Positions 1 through 14,700 of a stretch of DNA of 64,000 bases are shown here, one piece after another; positions within the stretch are counted from its first letter, which is position 1, and each line of letters opens with the position of its first letter. Location: contig NC_082611.1 in the NCBI RefSeq assembly GCF_030936135.1, forward strand, positions 9,439,001 to 9,503,000, written 5' to 3'. The DNA is from Gavia stellata. Lineage: Eukaryota > Chordata > Aves > Gaviiformes > Gaviidae. The translations under genes and the position numbers were made by a program. The notes under the pieces were generated by a model, which saw only the letters and a list, made by a program, of their open reading frames with translations, did not search any database and had not been told where the DNA came from.

Positions 1-2460
1 ATTTAAAGCCCAGCCCTAGAAGTCAAGAAAACTGGATCTTTACTCATAGATGCAGAATCGTCTGATAAACTTGTTTTGAGTGTAATCAAGGTCTTAAGAA
101 TCTACCCACCACATTAAATCTAAGGGAATTTTTCCTTCAATTCAATGAAGCCATCTTTGCTTTTAAATCTTTCTGTGCCACGACCTTCTCCTTGTTTAAT
201 AGCCAACAGTACGTACCTATCTCACAGGGATACTATGCAGTTACTTTCACCTTTGCATTACGTACTGCAACTGTAGATGTAGCAACAGCTTAAAGTGATC
301 AATGCCAATAAATAACAGTAACTGACATCACTCTAAAATCACTGTATTTGTGAGGCAAAAGAGAGAAGTGCAAACAGAAGGCGCTCACGTGTGAGGCACG
401 TGTCAATAGCTCTCAACCACAAAACGATTTCCAGGGTGTGAGTGGTAACAGAGCAGAAGGCCCAAGAATTGTATTTATCCTGCATCCAACATTTCCTGCT
501 GACTGGCCTGTGACTTCTGCAGAAGGCAGATTTTCCATAGATCTCAAACTGTAAAGCACAAAATGAAAGAGCCAGAACTAGTTAGCACTGACGAAAAAAC
601 GCGCAGAAACGTGACCTAATTGGCTGTATGCCTAAGAGAAAACACTGTACTGGCATCAGTTTCACTTTTCTGTTCAGTTCTGCTAAATCCCACTTCATTC
701 CTCATTGCAAATCTGTCCTGGCAGGACTGACTGCTGTATGATCCTCCTCTTACTCCAGTTTTCTTCCAGGACATAGAGGTTAGAAACCCTTTCCAAAATG
801 GTGCCTATTCCCTGGTAGGAGGTTTCCAGGAGGCATCTGAGTTGACTGCTATTTGTTTCAGTGGCAGACAGGGGAAAACCAGCTCTCTAAGCAAATGGTT
901 TGTCATCCTGCCTGTGCTCTGGGAGCCTTAGGCTGTGTTCTGAGCTTACAACACGGCCTGTGCCGATCAAACAGGCCTTGTTAGTTTTTCCCTGTTCTTC
1001 TGAAAGATGCTTTTTAAGTTTCCTAGGATGTTACTTGAAAGACATCTTTGGAAAAGAGCCTGTTATGAAGGGAAAAAGACCACAAAGTCAAACAGGAGAC
1101 TCTTATCTTTCTGCCTTTTTTTTTCCTCAGTACCTGATTGCTGCATCTGTCTTTACGTGTGATCTTATCTTGCAAGCAGCCTGAACACACAGCTCCCTCT
1201 GATTTCATTAGGCACCCTGTACAAGTGCTAACAGAACATATCTCAAGGTGCATTACAACCCAAAGCCTTTGAGATTGATAGGAAAGAGTTCACTTGAAAC
1301 CCAGCCCCACTCACACCAGGCATGAAAACAACCTAAATTGAAGCCATGTGCCACCCAAGATCCTTCACCCCCAAGAAAATGGAGGCTACCACATCAACCA
1401 CCATTATGAACACTCCTTCCTTTTAGCAGTACCCTCCTGATACCAGATTTTTCATGCTTTAGTCTAAGGGCGTGAAAGAATGAAGCAGCACTTAGCGCTC
1501 CTCAAGAGGAAGAATCATTATTGGAGGCAATTTCTTTAACTATCAGTTTGGTTCTACTAATATGGACCCATCTGTCCTCAAGTCAGCTCTGTCCTTGCCT
1601 GTGCCAACGAAACAACCACCAGAACACCCAGTCCCCCCTAGAGAAGCCAAAGGTTTGGATGTACAGTTCACAAATTTCAGCACAGTTTATGGGTCAAAGA
1701 TGTTTCTGCTACAATTACGGACTGGCAGATATTTACAGAAATAAACATTCCTTAGTAAATAACACCACCTTAATTTTTTTGTAAGGTATTTCTCAACATG
1801 TTCTGAAAAGACTAGCTAGGGAAGCCTCATAGTTCACAGACACACAGTTGATAGCTATCCTAAGGATGAAATAGTACATTTGGTACCTTCAGTTTACTGT
1901 ACAGCTATTAGCTGCACAAAATTGTGCCACCACTGAAAATCAATGGCAAAATCTTCTGATTTAACCCACAAAGCAGTATCTTACTTGAGCTACAACTTGG
2001 CATTTAAGCAGAGATGGGAACCTCACAGACAAGGCACTGAAGAAATACAGATGTTAAAATTACATATGCAAAGCAACAAGAATTCTTCCCTGACTTCACC
2101 ATGCTCTGAATCAAATCCATAGTAAGTAGCTCTGTAAGTGCAACAGACAACCAAATATTAAGCAGAGCAGCAGCCCTCAAATACTTTCCCAGGTACCTCA
2201 CTTACTGTTTTGTCTGCAGCTCTGTGCTGGGTAATGGTGACAAGAGCAGGCTGTCTAATTAGAGAAGTGCACTATGAATCCACTGGTGCTTCTGTGGGCA
2301 AGTGTTTCCTCCCGTGCTCTCTGACCCACTCCCCAGGGTTCTGATTATTTACAGAAACACTAAACTCACCTTCCCCACAGATACTTTTTTCCTAAACACT
2401 GCTAAAGATGAGGAAGTAATTAACTACATTAATCTTCCTGTGGAAAGATGCAGTTGGCTC
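1..2460. other. Upstream intergenic sequence, no gene recognised
   Basis: This AT-rich sequence lies before PDILT. Open frames reach only about 95 codons, overlap on both strands and resemble nothing I know. In mammals an ACSM gene lies on this side, but no acyl-CoA synthetase motif is visible here. Confidence 0.7.
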
Positions 2461-2600
2461 CATTGGTGGTAGATTCTGTTATCAACCTTATCAGCCTCTA
2501 AGTTTGGCTGATACAACAGCAGCCATTTAAGCAGCAAACCCTGCTGCTTAGTGCTCCTTTGCTTCTTTCTTTCTCAGTAACTGGATAAAGGCAGGGCAAG
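2461..2600 (+). promoter_or_regulatory. Putative PDILT proximal promoter or 5' UTR
   Basis: Just upstream of the PDILT start are an inverted CCAAT box (ATTGG, 2462-2466) and two inverted GATA sites (TTATCA, 2479-2484 and 2488-2493). There is no clear TATA box. A pyrimidine-rich stretch ending in CAG (2564-2577) could instead be a 3' splice site, which would place an untranslated first exon further upstream. An in-frame TAA at 2586-2588 closes the reading frame 15 nt before the ATG, and A at -3 gives a reasonable Kozak context. The motifs are too short to be proof on their own. Confidence 0.35.
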
Positions 2601-2790
2601 ATGAAGACATATCAGTTTTTCTTTCTGACATTGTTTCTCACAGGCTTCCCAGCAGCAGACAGCATAAGCCCAAATGAAACAAAGAAAGCCAAACTCCCCA
2701 AAATAAAAAAGGAGAACAACGTACTCTTGCTGAAAAAGAGCAACTTTGACAGAGCATTGAAGGAAACTAAGTACCTACTGGTGGAGTTCT
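2601..2790 (+). CDS. PDILT: PDILT exon 1 (residues 1-63)
   Basis: This exon encodes a hydrophobic signal peptide ([14 protein letters not shown], cleavage expected near residue 19), a lysine-rich linker with an NET glycosylation sequon at N25, and the first a-domain strands ending in LLVEF. Glu62 sits where active PDIs have the buried glutamate of the VEFYAPW motif. The exon ends in phase 1 at donor GTGAGT. Reading through the donor would add intronic residues and then a stop, so the splice is required. Confidence 0.93.
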
Positions 2791-5700
2791 GTGAGTATCA
2801 TTTTCCGCTGTCTCTTTCCCTGATGGCTCTGCAGAGCATGACTGATGCTGGGGCACTCAGGTATGCCTGTTTTATTGTTCCTTTGTCCTCCAGTCGTCCT
2901 TGTTTGTTTTGTTTTTCTCCATGTATCTATTTCTGATCACCACTACTGTAATTTATTCCTTTTTGGTGTGGTTAAATACCAGTCTGCTATGTAAGACGGA
3001 TACTGATAGTAAGATGGGTCCTCACACACACAGTGCTGAGTTGGCATTCTCTGCTTCCACTGCCTAATTTTGCAAATATGTGCTTCACAGCAGTGATGGG
3101 TGAAACTCTAGGTATTAAAAAAAAGAATCAGAGAGGGCTTTTCTCCCTCTCACATTTTCATCAACGCTTTGTATGAAGTTTTTGCCAGATGGCATCTCTC
3201 CTCTGTGAGCATTTGGGCTTTAGGGAATGGCTTTTTACAACATTTTGGTGTCTGTAGTTGCATTATATAGGACTGCAAGACTCTTTCCCTGAAATCAACA
3301 CTTGGGTAGGTGGAGGCTGTTTTGTGGTTTTTCTATTAGGTTGATGTTCATTCCTCATGGGGAGGAAACTAGTAGGACCTTTTCAGTAGTTAACTTTGTT
3401 AGGTCTGGCCACCTGAGCCTTACAGAAAGTAAATCACAAAAGCAAAAGCCCAATGGTATATTCTCGTGATGTTACCCATCTAAAAGTTCAGACGCCGTAT
3501 AATTTCCCACTCCATAAACATGGAGCTGTATTTCCTAGCAGCTTGCTGGTAGCAGAAACTCTTCAATCTGCACAAAACAGCAAAAGCTTTGTCTCTGTTG
3601 CTTGGACTTGACCTTGCTTCACTGTGCTCAGTGGACACATCCACTTTGCCTTAAATTGCACAAACACCTTGCAAACTAGCCTTTCTTTGGAGGCAGGTAT
3701 TAGAGACAGGCACAAACTGAAAATCCCAATCTATTCCATATTTGGAAGGGATATTTGAAATTAAGGCAATATCCTAAGTTTGCAGAAGTGCATGTAATTT
3801 GTTCTTTTGCCTCACTACCAAACCTGGATGATGATGATGATAATAAGTAGTAGTAGTAGTAGTGTAGATCAATCTGAAATGAAAACATTTGTATTTTTCC
3901 AACAACAAAAACTAAAATACACCAACAGATTAATGAAACTAAAAATATGTTTGGATCATACCAAACATATCATTAATTGTGAAACAATGTTATGAAACTT
4001 TAAATATTTTTAAAACTTTCAGAACAATCACATTAGAAATTTCTTTAAAACTTAATATTTAAGACTTGCAAACACTTTTGAAAGTGTTGAAATTTAGCAA
4101 GTTTTTATTTTTTAATTCTAGAGGGTCTAAAGCTATTTGCCAAATTCAGTCTATGGTTGTGAACTGTTTTGATCTCTCTGAAGATGCATTATTTTGGTGA
4201 AAAAATAATTTATCAGAAAAACTTTAGTGAAGCTCTAGTCTCAGCTTTGTAAGAGCCGATTCAAAGCACAGAACCTAAATGTCCAGGTCAGAGAAGAGTT
4301 TGCAGCTAAACCTCCTTAGTACTGGCAGAGCTGATCAACAATGAGATATTGCAATACACTTCAGGATTTTAACCTAATACCGAATGGAAAGAAGACATGA
4401 AAAGTTTCATAAAGAAATGAGAGATGAAGAAAGAAATGTGCAGAATGCTGTAGCCCAGGGACTTGGGCACTCAAAGGATGTGGGAGATCTAAATCAGGAT
4501 TTGTTACCTCTACTTCAGAGCAGTCTTGGACCTCTCTCTCTGACACCCCACCACCCTCCCAACTGGCGTTCTTCAGAAGGGAAGGACAAACACACTCTTC
4601 CATTCCATCCCACATCTTCCAAGAAAGTCAGAGATGAAACACTGCTCCCCAACCACACCTTGCTCCAGTGATCCTCACTGCCTTCAAGGTCCCTGTGTCT
4701 ACCTGAAGGGCTTACTGAAAACTCATGGATTGCCTTTCCCCCCACAAACCATAAAGGCATCTACAGTCCCTGCAGAGAACTATGAAATAGCTCACGAAAG
4801 TGATGAGCTCCACAGCCCAGATGCATTGTCTGGAAATCACTGGCCTCAATCTCAATAGCTCCCTTTGGATACATGCCACTAAACAGTCTCGGGGGCAGTG
4901 AAAAACTATCCTGCAGCAAGGCACTGTCCTGGGATGTAGGAAACCTGAGTCCACAATGCTGAACCAGCTGGTTCATTTGCCATCATCATTTGCATTGCCA
5001 CAGCACAAAGAGGCTAAAGGTGAGACATGCGCCTGCACAGAGAGGCCATAAAGCCCTAATATTTTATGTCCTACTCCTTATAACAGGCTATCTAAATAAA
5101 CAATCTATGTCAACATGAAACTATTAAGGGAACTTAGATAATGACAGACAAAGCAATATTCCCCAGATCACACAGGAAATCCGTGGGGCTGCCAGGAATT
5201 AGCTTCAGAAATCCAAAATGAATTCAAGACCTGAGACCTTTCTCCTATTGACCCATTCTCAACCACGGAGACGCAATCAGAGAACTGGGAGGAATCCCAT
5301 GCTTCCCAGAAAGTGGGATTAGTTCTGTTGCTGTACCAACTTGGGGAAAAGTTTGAGCTCCAAACTTTGATTCAGTGCTCTGGGATCTGCCTTAGGCCTA
5401 TCTATTATGAGAAAACCCCAATGCTTTCCCTGTTGCATACCATTATCTACTTACCAGTCCTACAGTCTTTATCAGGAGAGGCCTGCTTTGATGTCTTCTA
5501 CCCAGCAACTCCTAATGCCCTTCAGTTCCACCCTCACTGTGTCCCAGGTCTGCCTTCTTTCAGGCAAGGTTTAATATAAAAACATATGTTGACTTTCTGC
5601 CAAGCAGTATTCAGTCTACCCTTGTGAGTTGAGCAAAGTACACAGGGCAAGTACCCAGCATGGAAACAAAGTAATGACCCAGAAATCCGGCACTCTTCTG

Positions 5701-8700
5701 CCCTCATTCCAACCCCCTTGTGCAACAAGAAAGTAACTGAAGAGGCAGCATAATGAGGGTGAGGAAAGACACAGGAACAGAGGTTCCAGCTTCTCTTTGG
5801 GTTTTGGGAAAGGCACTGAGAACAATGTCTGAAAACATTGTTGAGCAGCCCACTGCAATGTGCCTACTCTCCGGTGGACGCAAGCCCTACTGCCTGCCCA
5901 TCTGAATTACATGCTCTGTATGTACTAGGAGCACCTGATTTCAAAGCTCACGTGAAAGGGCTCTTCTACTGCAGTTTGAGGCATTTCCCCACCCATGTTA
6001 AACTGATCTAAATATCACTCAAATGCCCATGAGCACAGGGTATACAGAGCACTTGCCACCAGCAGAAGGTAGATCTTACAAGTGTTGCCTACATGGAAGA
6101 GTTTTACTGTTTACACAATACGTTAACTGAATATAAGTCCCTGTGTTGACTTTCATTGCAGAATATTGTTGCTTTGAAAAAAAAAACCAAACCAAAAAAT
6201 CCCAAGCACTCTGACAAAAATCCTCACCACAGGGAGAATATACACTTATAAACACAAACACTACAAGGACTGCTGCATGCCACCGCAAACTGTAACCAGC
6301 TGAAGTCATGTATTAGCTCTACTCTAGTTTTCCCAAGCACAGCAACTGTCTCAACACAGTAAACCACCTGAACACAGTAAAATGCATCACCTATTTAATT
6401 GCTCTTCAAAAGCCTTTCATAAACCTTTCCAACTTTCTGTTGTCAGAATGCTTTTCACAGGACTTTGCAACTGTCCCATATTTCTCCGTGCAAGAATAGT
6501 CTTCAGATCCCCCAAACAGTACGGTGAAGACCATTCATGTTTAAGGCTTTCCCAGGCCAGAGAGGCAGAAATAGCCCACAACATGCTCCAGCCCAGGATT
6601 AAAACACAGTGTATCAGCTCACATCAGCAACTGACCATCTTGCAACTGAGACATGTTAAATGTACCCAGGTACACTTTCTGCAAAGAAGCCAGTATTAAA
6701 CTGTTCTTTATTTTCACTGGCAATATAATGGGTTTAAACACAGCACATTACGGTCAGGGATAAAGACCACCATTTCGCTGGAAGGCTAATGATGCACTGG
6801 AGGAACGTGCCTAGGGTAGCTCTGGTATCTCCATTCATGATAATATTTAAAGCCAGATTAGTCAAATAGCTGTCAAGATTGGTTCAGACATGGTTTAGCT
6901 TGCCCTAGGCCAGACAAATGACCTCTCCAATTCCCTTACAGCTCTAGTTCTGCAATCCTTTAACTTGGCTAGTGGCATATTTTAGGAAACACAAAATGGG
7001 TGCAGAGCACATACTAACACCACTTTCTCCTACCTATGAGAAGAATCCAGGAAAAGGCCCAGACCCCAGTGAATGTTTGACTCCCCAGATCTCTGAGAAT
7101 GCCTGCTCCTGTCCTTTCCAGTGAAAAGTTTTCAGCTCCTAGGTAAACACGGGGATAACCTAAGGACAAGCACGTAAGTGGTACAGACCTTGTGCTGCTG
7201 CTTTGTGTACCAAGTGCACTCTCATTTATCAAAAAGTGATGTTTACCTTTTCTAGCAGAACATTTGTATATCCCGTGAGGCACCACGTCAGCTGTAGGAT
7301 TCCTGCAGCCTGTGACTGACAATCTATGCTGAGATAATGCCATTTAATAGGCAAGATGGAGGTTACTCTTAAAGACAAACATCTTTTCAAGACACAGAAG
7401 GTGAAGGTGATGTTATTGAAAAAAACAAGAAATTGCTGCCTATGTATACATATAGTTCATAAAAAGGGGGATTTCTAGGAAGCAGGGGAGGCATGACTGA
7501 TTTTAAATCAATTATATATATCAGATGGTCAGCTCACTCAAAAAGCCAACATCCAAAGCATACTCACTCTTGTGCTAAGAACTGATTTCAGCATACAGCA
7601 GTCTTCTCACCATAGGAGGTGAATGCAAACAGTTCAAAACCACCCAGAACAGGTATTTCTTACAACTAAGCTTCCTACAGGAACCTAGTGCAGTGTGAAA
7701 GATAGGGGAACGTGGGAGCCTCATTCCTGTGGGCTTCAACAGAAATCTGTGTCAGTCTTTTAGGAGTAAATCTTCTGAAAAGAGTCACTTAAATTGTTTG
7801 CAAAATATGCGTACAAAAATGAGCAGGACAGTGGAAACACATGGCCAGACAGGTACAAGAGTCACTAGATGGTGTTCTAGTTGCCTGCTGCAGAGACTTA
7901 CTGATTAGCACAGGTCCCTTATGTAGGTGTCTCTTACACATGCTTATTTTATTGAATGCTTTGAATAAGGATCCAAACTGTAGAATAATCCTTAGTGTTT
8001 GCATAGCAGAAGATCTCAAGTGAACTGCAAACATTAGATTAGCTCAGTTTAAAAGTACAGAGGTCAGCACAGGAGATTACGGACTGTATCTCACTGTTGA
8101 AGAGAATGGGAGAATTCAAGGTTACACAAGAAAGTTTGCAACTGCAGCAAAATTAACATCCTTCCACTCTGATATGTTAAACACGAATCCATCCTTCATC
8201 TCAAGCGTCTTCTACAGAGAAAATTATGTAACCACAGTGAAACTGTAAAAGCAGCCTATGCAGAAGATGAAAAGTGGGACTGCTAAAATTACTTTCTGAC
8301 CATGCCAGAAACTAACAGCAAGGACATCAGTATTTAGCATGACAACAGGCTTATTCACAATGACTGCAGCAATCACTAGACCATCAATACAGACTGCAGA
8401 ATGAAACTGGAGGCCAATAGCAATTAGCTAAAGGAGGAGGAAGTCATCATGGCTTCATGTATACTCACTTCAAGAATGCTTTAGGGTGATTAAACACATT
8501 TATGTATCAGCAAAAAATTTCTCTGTCCACATTTCAATATATTTTAGTTCAGTAAGCTGCACTATGAAAAAAAAGTAGCGGCTTACTCAGGTTATTGATG
8601 TGCTCAAGAGAAAGAGTCTCTCAAAGTACGAGATTCCTGGTTCTCTTCCCACTCTTGCTATATCCATTTGGTGTGGCTTTGGGCAAAATATACTCTGACT

Positions 8701-11700
8701 CTCTAAGACAGAGATGATGACATGCGATGACACCCACCTTGTTCTTGATCCTTACGCAGCCATGCTGTAAGTTCTTCAAGACAGGCAGGACTGGTTTCTC
8801 ACAAAATGTTTTACGTTGCCTAGAACAAGACTGCTAGCGGTTTGAGTTGTAAAGATTAGTATTTTTGATGGTCTGATTAAAAATCGCTATTCCCTTTCAG
8901 TTTGTCAGGTTTTGCTTTCAATATACATATGATTTCACATTAACCTAGTTTGCTGGTTGTCCATGGAAAACAAAACCAGCAAAATTTGAGCTGCTGACGT
9001 ATGAGACAGATAAAATACAAAAATGCATTTAAATCCTTAAATATGTAGACTTTATTATAGCTCATGAAATGGAAAATGTGGCAATCCTTCCACACCCAAC
9101 ACCCTTCCTTTGTGGAATGAGGGTGTGCATGAGATTTGCTCTACGTGACCTTTTGAGGGAGGCATTCTTACAGCAGTTCCTAAAATAAGGGAAACTTTAG
9201 TTGTCAGGGAAGGTGCTGAAAAATGCGATGATGTTCTTCAGTGTGGGGCCTTCTCCTCACAAAGACAACGTGCCAATACTGTCTGAGCAAAGTGGCTGCA
9301 GAAATGGTGCTACAGTCTGCCCCCTGCAAGTGATTTAAAAAGGTGACAAGTTGCAGCTCAATTGTTATCGAAAAGAAAAGAGTAGAAATTCAAGAGGACA
9401 CCACACAGGTGCTTTTAACTTTCATAGTTCTGTAGCCCTTTTTAATTCTTCCCATATCTGAGCCAAAGAGCTTGAGTTGTTCTCAGATGCTGGATAACTT
9501 ATTTTGAGGATCTTCTGTACCCATGATCAAATGGTGGCAACCTGTTGAGATGCTCTTTCGGAGGTTCACATCTGTTTTGAAAAGGACACTTCACAAAACA
9601 GCAATGACACAAGGTGGGAGGGAATTCAGTGATACTTCCAAAAGACAGGTCAAAAACACTATCTAGGAAAAAAAATTCAAAATCTCAACAAACCCTTAAA
9701 TTATCCTTCTTTTTATTTACAAGACAACTAAAACTACCAATAAAGAAGACATTCTCCCATTGTTAATACAATGCTGTTCCTGAGCTGACAGCCTTTGAAG
9801 GGCTTCTCGCTTCTGGCAGCTGTGGCACAGCACAGTGGTTTACACGGGCGTCCCATCACCCATGCATGTCTTCCCTGGTGACCTTGCCACCAACTCTGTT
9901 ACCTCTCACCTGTGTCTGCCCTCGTACTCTGCTGGCGCTCAGCTCTCCTTGAGCTTGGAGCCTGTGATGCTGTGTTGGCCTCAGCAGCTGCTTCCTCACC
10001 CCAATGCCTGAAGCGATCGGTGTCAATAAAAATCTAAAACAGAGGAAGCGAAACAAAACTCAAGAAAAGGCTCCAAATAAAAGGAGTGATGATTTCCTGC
10101 AACACTCAAGTGACTTGAAAAATAAAGCACCTGGGAGGCAAACAGAGAATGAGTGGAATGAAAAGGAATTGATGGAAAGCTGAAGAGGCGCCTAATCACT
10201 CAGGAAAGCAGGGGAAAGGTACGTGATGGATGTTTCCACACGCCTTCTGGGTAGTCAAGGAAACAGTTTTTATCTGGCTGATGAAGAAGGCTGCTCACTC
10301 ACTGAACTTCTGTCTCGCAGTTATCAGGTTAATGGTACTCTGATTTCTCCTGGTCTCTGAGTGCAGTGATTACTTTTTATTATATGGAGTCATGCACTTT
10401 TCCCAGCTCCAGCCAGGAGCTAACAACTCTACCAACTCTCATTATCTAAGCATGCTAGTTACATTACTAGTTACCTGCAACTCTTTCAGGTCATTCAGTG
10501 ATAAGAGATCATTCTTAAAATATCTGTTTGGAATTGAAATATTACAGAGAAAAATGGATCCTAAAACCCCCCAGACAATCTACATACACGTCTAATGCCC
10601 ATAAAGCTTATTATTCCCTGTATATTTGGGAAGCCTCTAAATGGCTTCAGCTTCTGTGTCTGGACTTCACCAACAATTTCTTCTGCCCCTTCCCAAGAGA
10701 GTCCCGTTTCACTGTGCAATAAGCATTTGATCTTCCAAATTCCCAGTTGTGGTAAAACAGCTGTGCAATCTTAGCTTATTAGGAAAAAGTCATTATATTG
10801 ACATTGCCTCTGGTGTAAAACATTGCCTTGGAATTAGCTGGAAGGTGCTGGACCCCTAATTTCTATGTGGCTTCCTGCTCCTTATTCCAACAGCACTCTG
10901 TCCAGAGCAATATGCTCTTCCTCTTGGAAAGCCCATTAACTCGGTCTAACTGTTCTGGGCTAACCCTGCCACGTGCAGACATTGTGTATCAACACTCTTA
11001 AATTGCATAGGAGGCACCCTGTGTTTTATTTAAAAGTCCACATATCTTTGCAATAATTTTAAGCAAAGTTATCTCACAAAGGCTCAACACACACTGTCCC
11101 TAGAAGCAGCAGTATTTTTATAGGGTAGACTTGCTTTTTCTTATGTTGACAGGTCAGAACTTCTAATAGATACCACCGTTTTCTGCAGTTATGTCTAGAG
11201 CATATCAAAATACAATTGGACATATGACTCCAATTATTTTGGTGCTGGGAGATAACACATTACAAACTTGTTGGGGATAAGGTTCGTAAGATCATTTTTA
11301 TAATTAGGAAAATGGAAATTGAAGTTAGGATCAAATCTTTCTGTAAAAATCAAAATAAGTTGATTTGATGAACAGTAATTTTGCAGGCAATTAGAACACA
11401 ATTTGCTTTGGACTGATGCCTTAAGGCTCATTTACTTTATTTAGAGAAGTACTTTCTATTCACCACCATGGTATCTGAGTGCCCTTTGAATAGACACTAA
11501 GTTTTGTTCTACTAACAAGAACCCCCTTTGGCATGTTAGCAGCTGGAACAGCTGTTCCAGTGCTGGGCTTTCTCTGAGCCTAAGGCAAGATGGGGTTTTA
11601 CGTGGAAGAATTCGGAAGGACCTATCAGGTTAATATTTTGAGAAAATAACATTATTTAATGCTACCCTTCACACTCCTCACTATAGCAGTTAGGTGGAAG

Positions 11701-14700
11701 AAAATGATTGATGGCTGGGATTCAGACCAAGGATAATGATGAATAATGCAAGAAATGTAACTCAGCACTGACTTAGATTAGTGGTTTTATCTTTCATTTG
11801 TTAGAACTCATACAGAAATGTTAATTCACTTTTTGGTTATAATTATGTTGGGCAATGTCTTCACCAGGTAGGCTGTAGAGAAGTGCATTTGTAATTTTGT
11901 GAAAGAACAAAAGACGGTTACTTTGTTAGATTTATGCTTTGGTGCATATGTGTGTGTGCTTGTGTAAGTATAGATCTCAATGTGTGTATATACACAGACA
12001 CAGATATACACACACAAGAACACACATGAATGTATGAAACCAAGATTAACTGGACGTTTTTCACCTACTCCTATTTGAAAGGTATACTGATGAAACTAAT
12101 TTTCTATGCAGAATCTAAAGAAAAAGGTTTTGTTCTTTCTAATAAAACAAATATAACAAGATAGGGTATCTCAATTTTATCAAAAGAAAGTAAAATTAAT
12201 TTTCTTTTCAACCCAAGTTGCAAAACTTGTAAAGCTCCAGGCCTTTACCTCTTATTTGACTTTGAATACAGAGCAGCGATGTGTGACTAGTTTCTTTCTC
12301 TTGTCCTTTTTTCATGTAACTATAAGTTATAACTACGGGGCCCAGATTAGGATGGCCCTTCTCCTTCCTCCAAACACACAACTGCCATTTGAGCTAGAGA
12401 AGGGCTACCACACAGCATGGCATGCAGAAATACGTCTCCAGTCTCTAAAAGACCATACTCTGTTGCTCTCCTTCCCTCCTCCGTATCTTATCTGGAAAAG
12501 TAGTTTCTGCATTAGAAAGGTTTGCCTCAGTGAAGTGCTTACAAAAATCTTATCAGAGAGTCCTAATGTGAGTAATATCTAACTCTACCCTTGACCTCCC
12601 TTTAACTCATACCCAGCATAATCAGTCAGTCAAACTACTTTTTAATTCCACGTAATTTCTTCCCAACATAAGACTATTGCAATCCTACTAGTTTTTCACT
12701 GTGACTGGTCCAAGGACATGTGGAGTGGTGAACAATCAGCATCAACACAAAGAAGCAAAAAGTAAAGGTAATTTCTCATATATTTCTGAGTCATAAAAGC
12801 CCTTATTCAACCCTTCCAGCTACTAGTTGACACAACCACCTCCACTAGAAAGCTTCACACTGGGGCCTATGTAACCCCTTCTCTTCTGGTTGACCCTTTC
12901 CAGATGTTTCTTTATCTCGGGCATCTCAGAATTTGTCTGAAGAATTTGCTGAGGCTGCACGACAGGTTAAAAAAGAAGCTCCAAGAATCCAGTTTGGCAA
13001 AATTGATGTCACACACCAACATGATTTGAGAAAAGAATTTAATATTCAAGAGTTTCCTACTGTGAAATTTTTTGTGGATGGCAGCAGGGAAGAACCCATA
13101 GACTGCAAAGGTAAACTGTCTTATACACTGATATGATAATGATATGTAATGAAAGGATGTACCAATCTATTATGCTGCTGGGAAGAAAAATATAGATGCT
13201 CAGATAAAGAATATGCAAGGTAGCAAAATGGTTTTGCCCACGGCTTTAAACATACAATTACCCCTGTACCAATACAAGAAGTTGGATTTGAATTCATCTT
13301 CCAAGTGTATAACTGAACTGTATGTTTAGTTCCCACAGCCAAATTCATTGCTGGCATAATTCCACCGAGTACAGAGAATCACCCACTTACTACAATAAAC
13401 ATAAATAAATGAGTTACCCTAAACAAGAATTTGGTCCCAAACCTGCTCTGTTTGCACTACTTCTAGTTCACTGCAATTCCTATGGGTAGCACGCCTACAG
13501 AAGTAGGCTGGAACAATACTCTGTGCATCTAACAATGAATTGTGAATTCACTAAGTTCACACTAAGTATACAGGTATACTTCCTAAACCAAGGAAAAGAA
13601 TTTTGCAATTTAGCCATCAGAGGGAGCTCATATGTGGCTCAGAAAAAACATGGAATAATTTGAAATCTTTGATGGGAAGTTATTAAGCAAAGACAACAAT
13701 ATTGGAATAGGACTGACTTGAGCAATCCTGGGAAATCCAGGCCTTATTAGAGTTTTTCTTTCACTGAACGTGGCCTAAAATGATGAACTTTTACAGAATT
13801 GACAAAAATTGCATGACTTGGCCAAGTGTCTGTTAGTGTACTCTAACCAGATCCGGTTGAGTCACAAGTTTAATACAACCAACAAAAAAAGGAACCTGAA
13901 GTTTGCCTCCTGAGCCTGTGCACAACCACTCTGACTTCTTTAACTGCTGAGTCCCCTGTGGCTGCTGCTGCTGCGAGCTGATCTTCAGTATTTTTAGTAA
14001 CTTGCTCTTCCTTGCTCTTGAATTTCTTACCAAGTTCCCATCACCTAGACTTGTGCAAACAGCAGCTTCTGCACAAATGCCACTGAAAGCATGATTTGCC
14101 ATACTGAACTTTTATTAGAGGTGCTGATACATGAGAGCAAAAGCACCTATCTTCAGTCTCTGATTAAATCTACAGCATTGACAAGAAAACCTCTTTTAAA
14201 CTGGTAAACCTATTTGACAGGTATGCTTGGGACAACCAGTGAATACAGAGTATCATAACACAACACGCACATAGTCACCCTTCAGCAGAGAGCTGCTATT
14301 TAAGACACACTTACTAGCAAGACGCAAGAAGTTAGGATACTGGCTTCTGCTCTGTGATTTGTACAAGATAGCATCAACTTTTCAGAGCACACGTAACACC
14401 AATAATGACTTAAATTACATTTTGTTGACTGGTAAATGCTTATGTACAACAACTAGTAAAATCTCACCGATTGCATATGACTTTTAAACCATTGAGATTG
14501 GCAACTGAAAATGCACAGTGACCACCCAATGACTTCTCATACTGAACTTGGCATGCTTCATACCTCAAAAGAAATTGCAGACCTCGTTTAAATAAAGAAA
14601 TTAACTCAAATATTTTATGGAAGAGGGAACTTTTGAATGGTTGTCTTGGCAATGGACATAGCATGAAAGCCAAATCCTAGGCTTTGTAAAATCATCATTT

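Larger units (their letters stand above)
2791..12903 (+). other. PDILT intron 1 (10.1 kb)
   Basis: This is the largest intron of the gene, with donor GTGAGT and a pyrimidine-rich acceptor ending CCAG. It carries a trinucleotide microsatellite (3.8 kb), a SINE remnant (5.2 kb), a CR1 3' end (6.9 kb), a MIR-like element (8.6-8.9 kb), a relatively GC-rich block (9.78-10.03 kb) and a TG/CA inverted repeat (11.9-12.0 kb). I saw no further PDILT exon in it. The open frames in it are short and unlike any known family. Confidence 0.85.

Noticed and set aside
2791..2936. Read-through extension of PDILT exon 1
   Set aside because: The frame continues past GTGAGT, but similarity to PDI stops exactly at the donor and resumes at 12904 in the correct phase.
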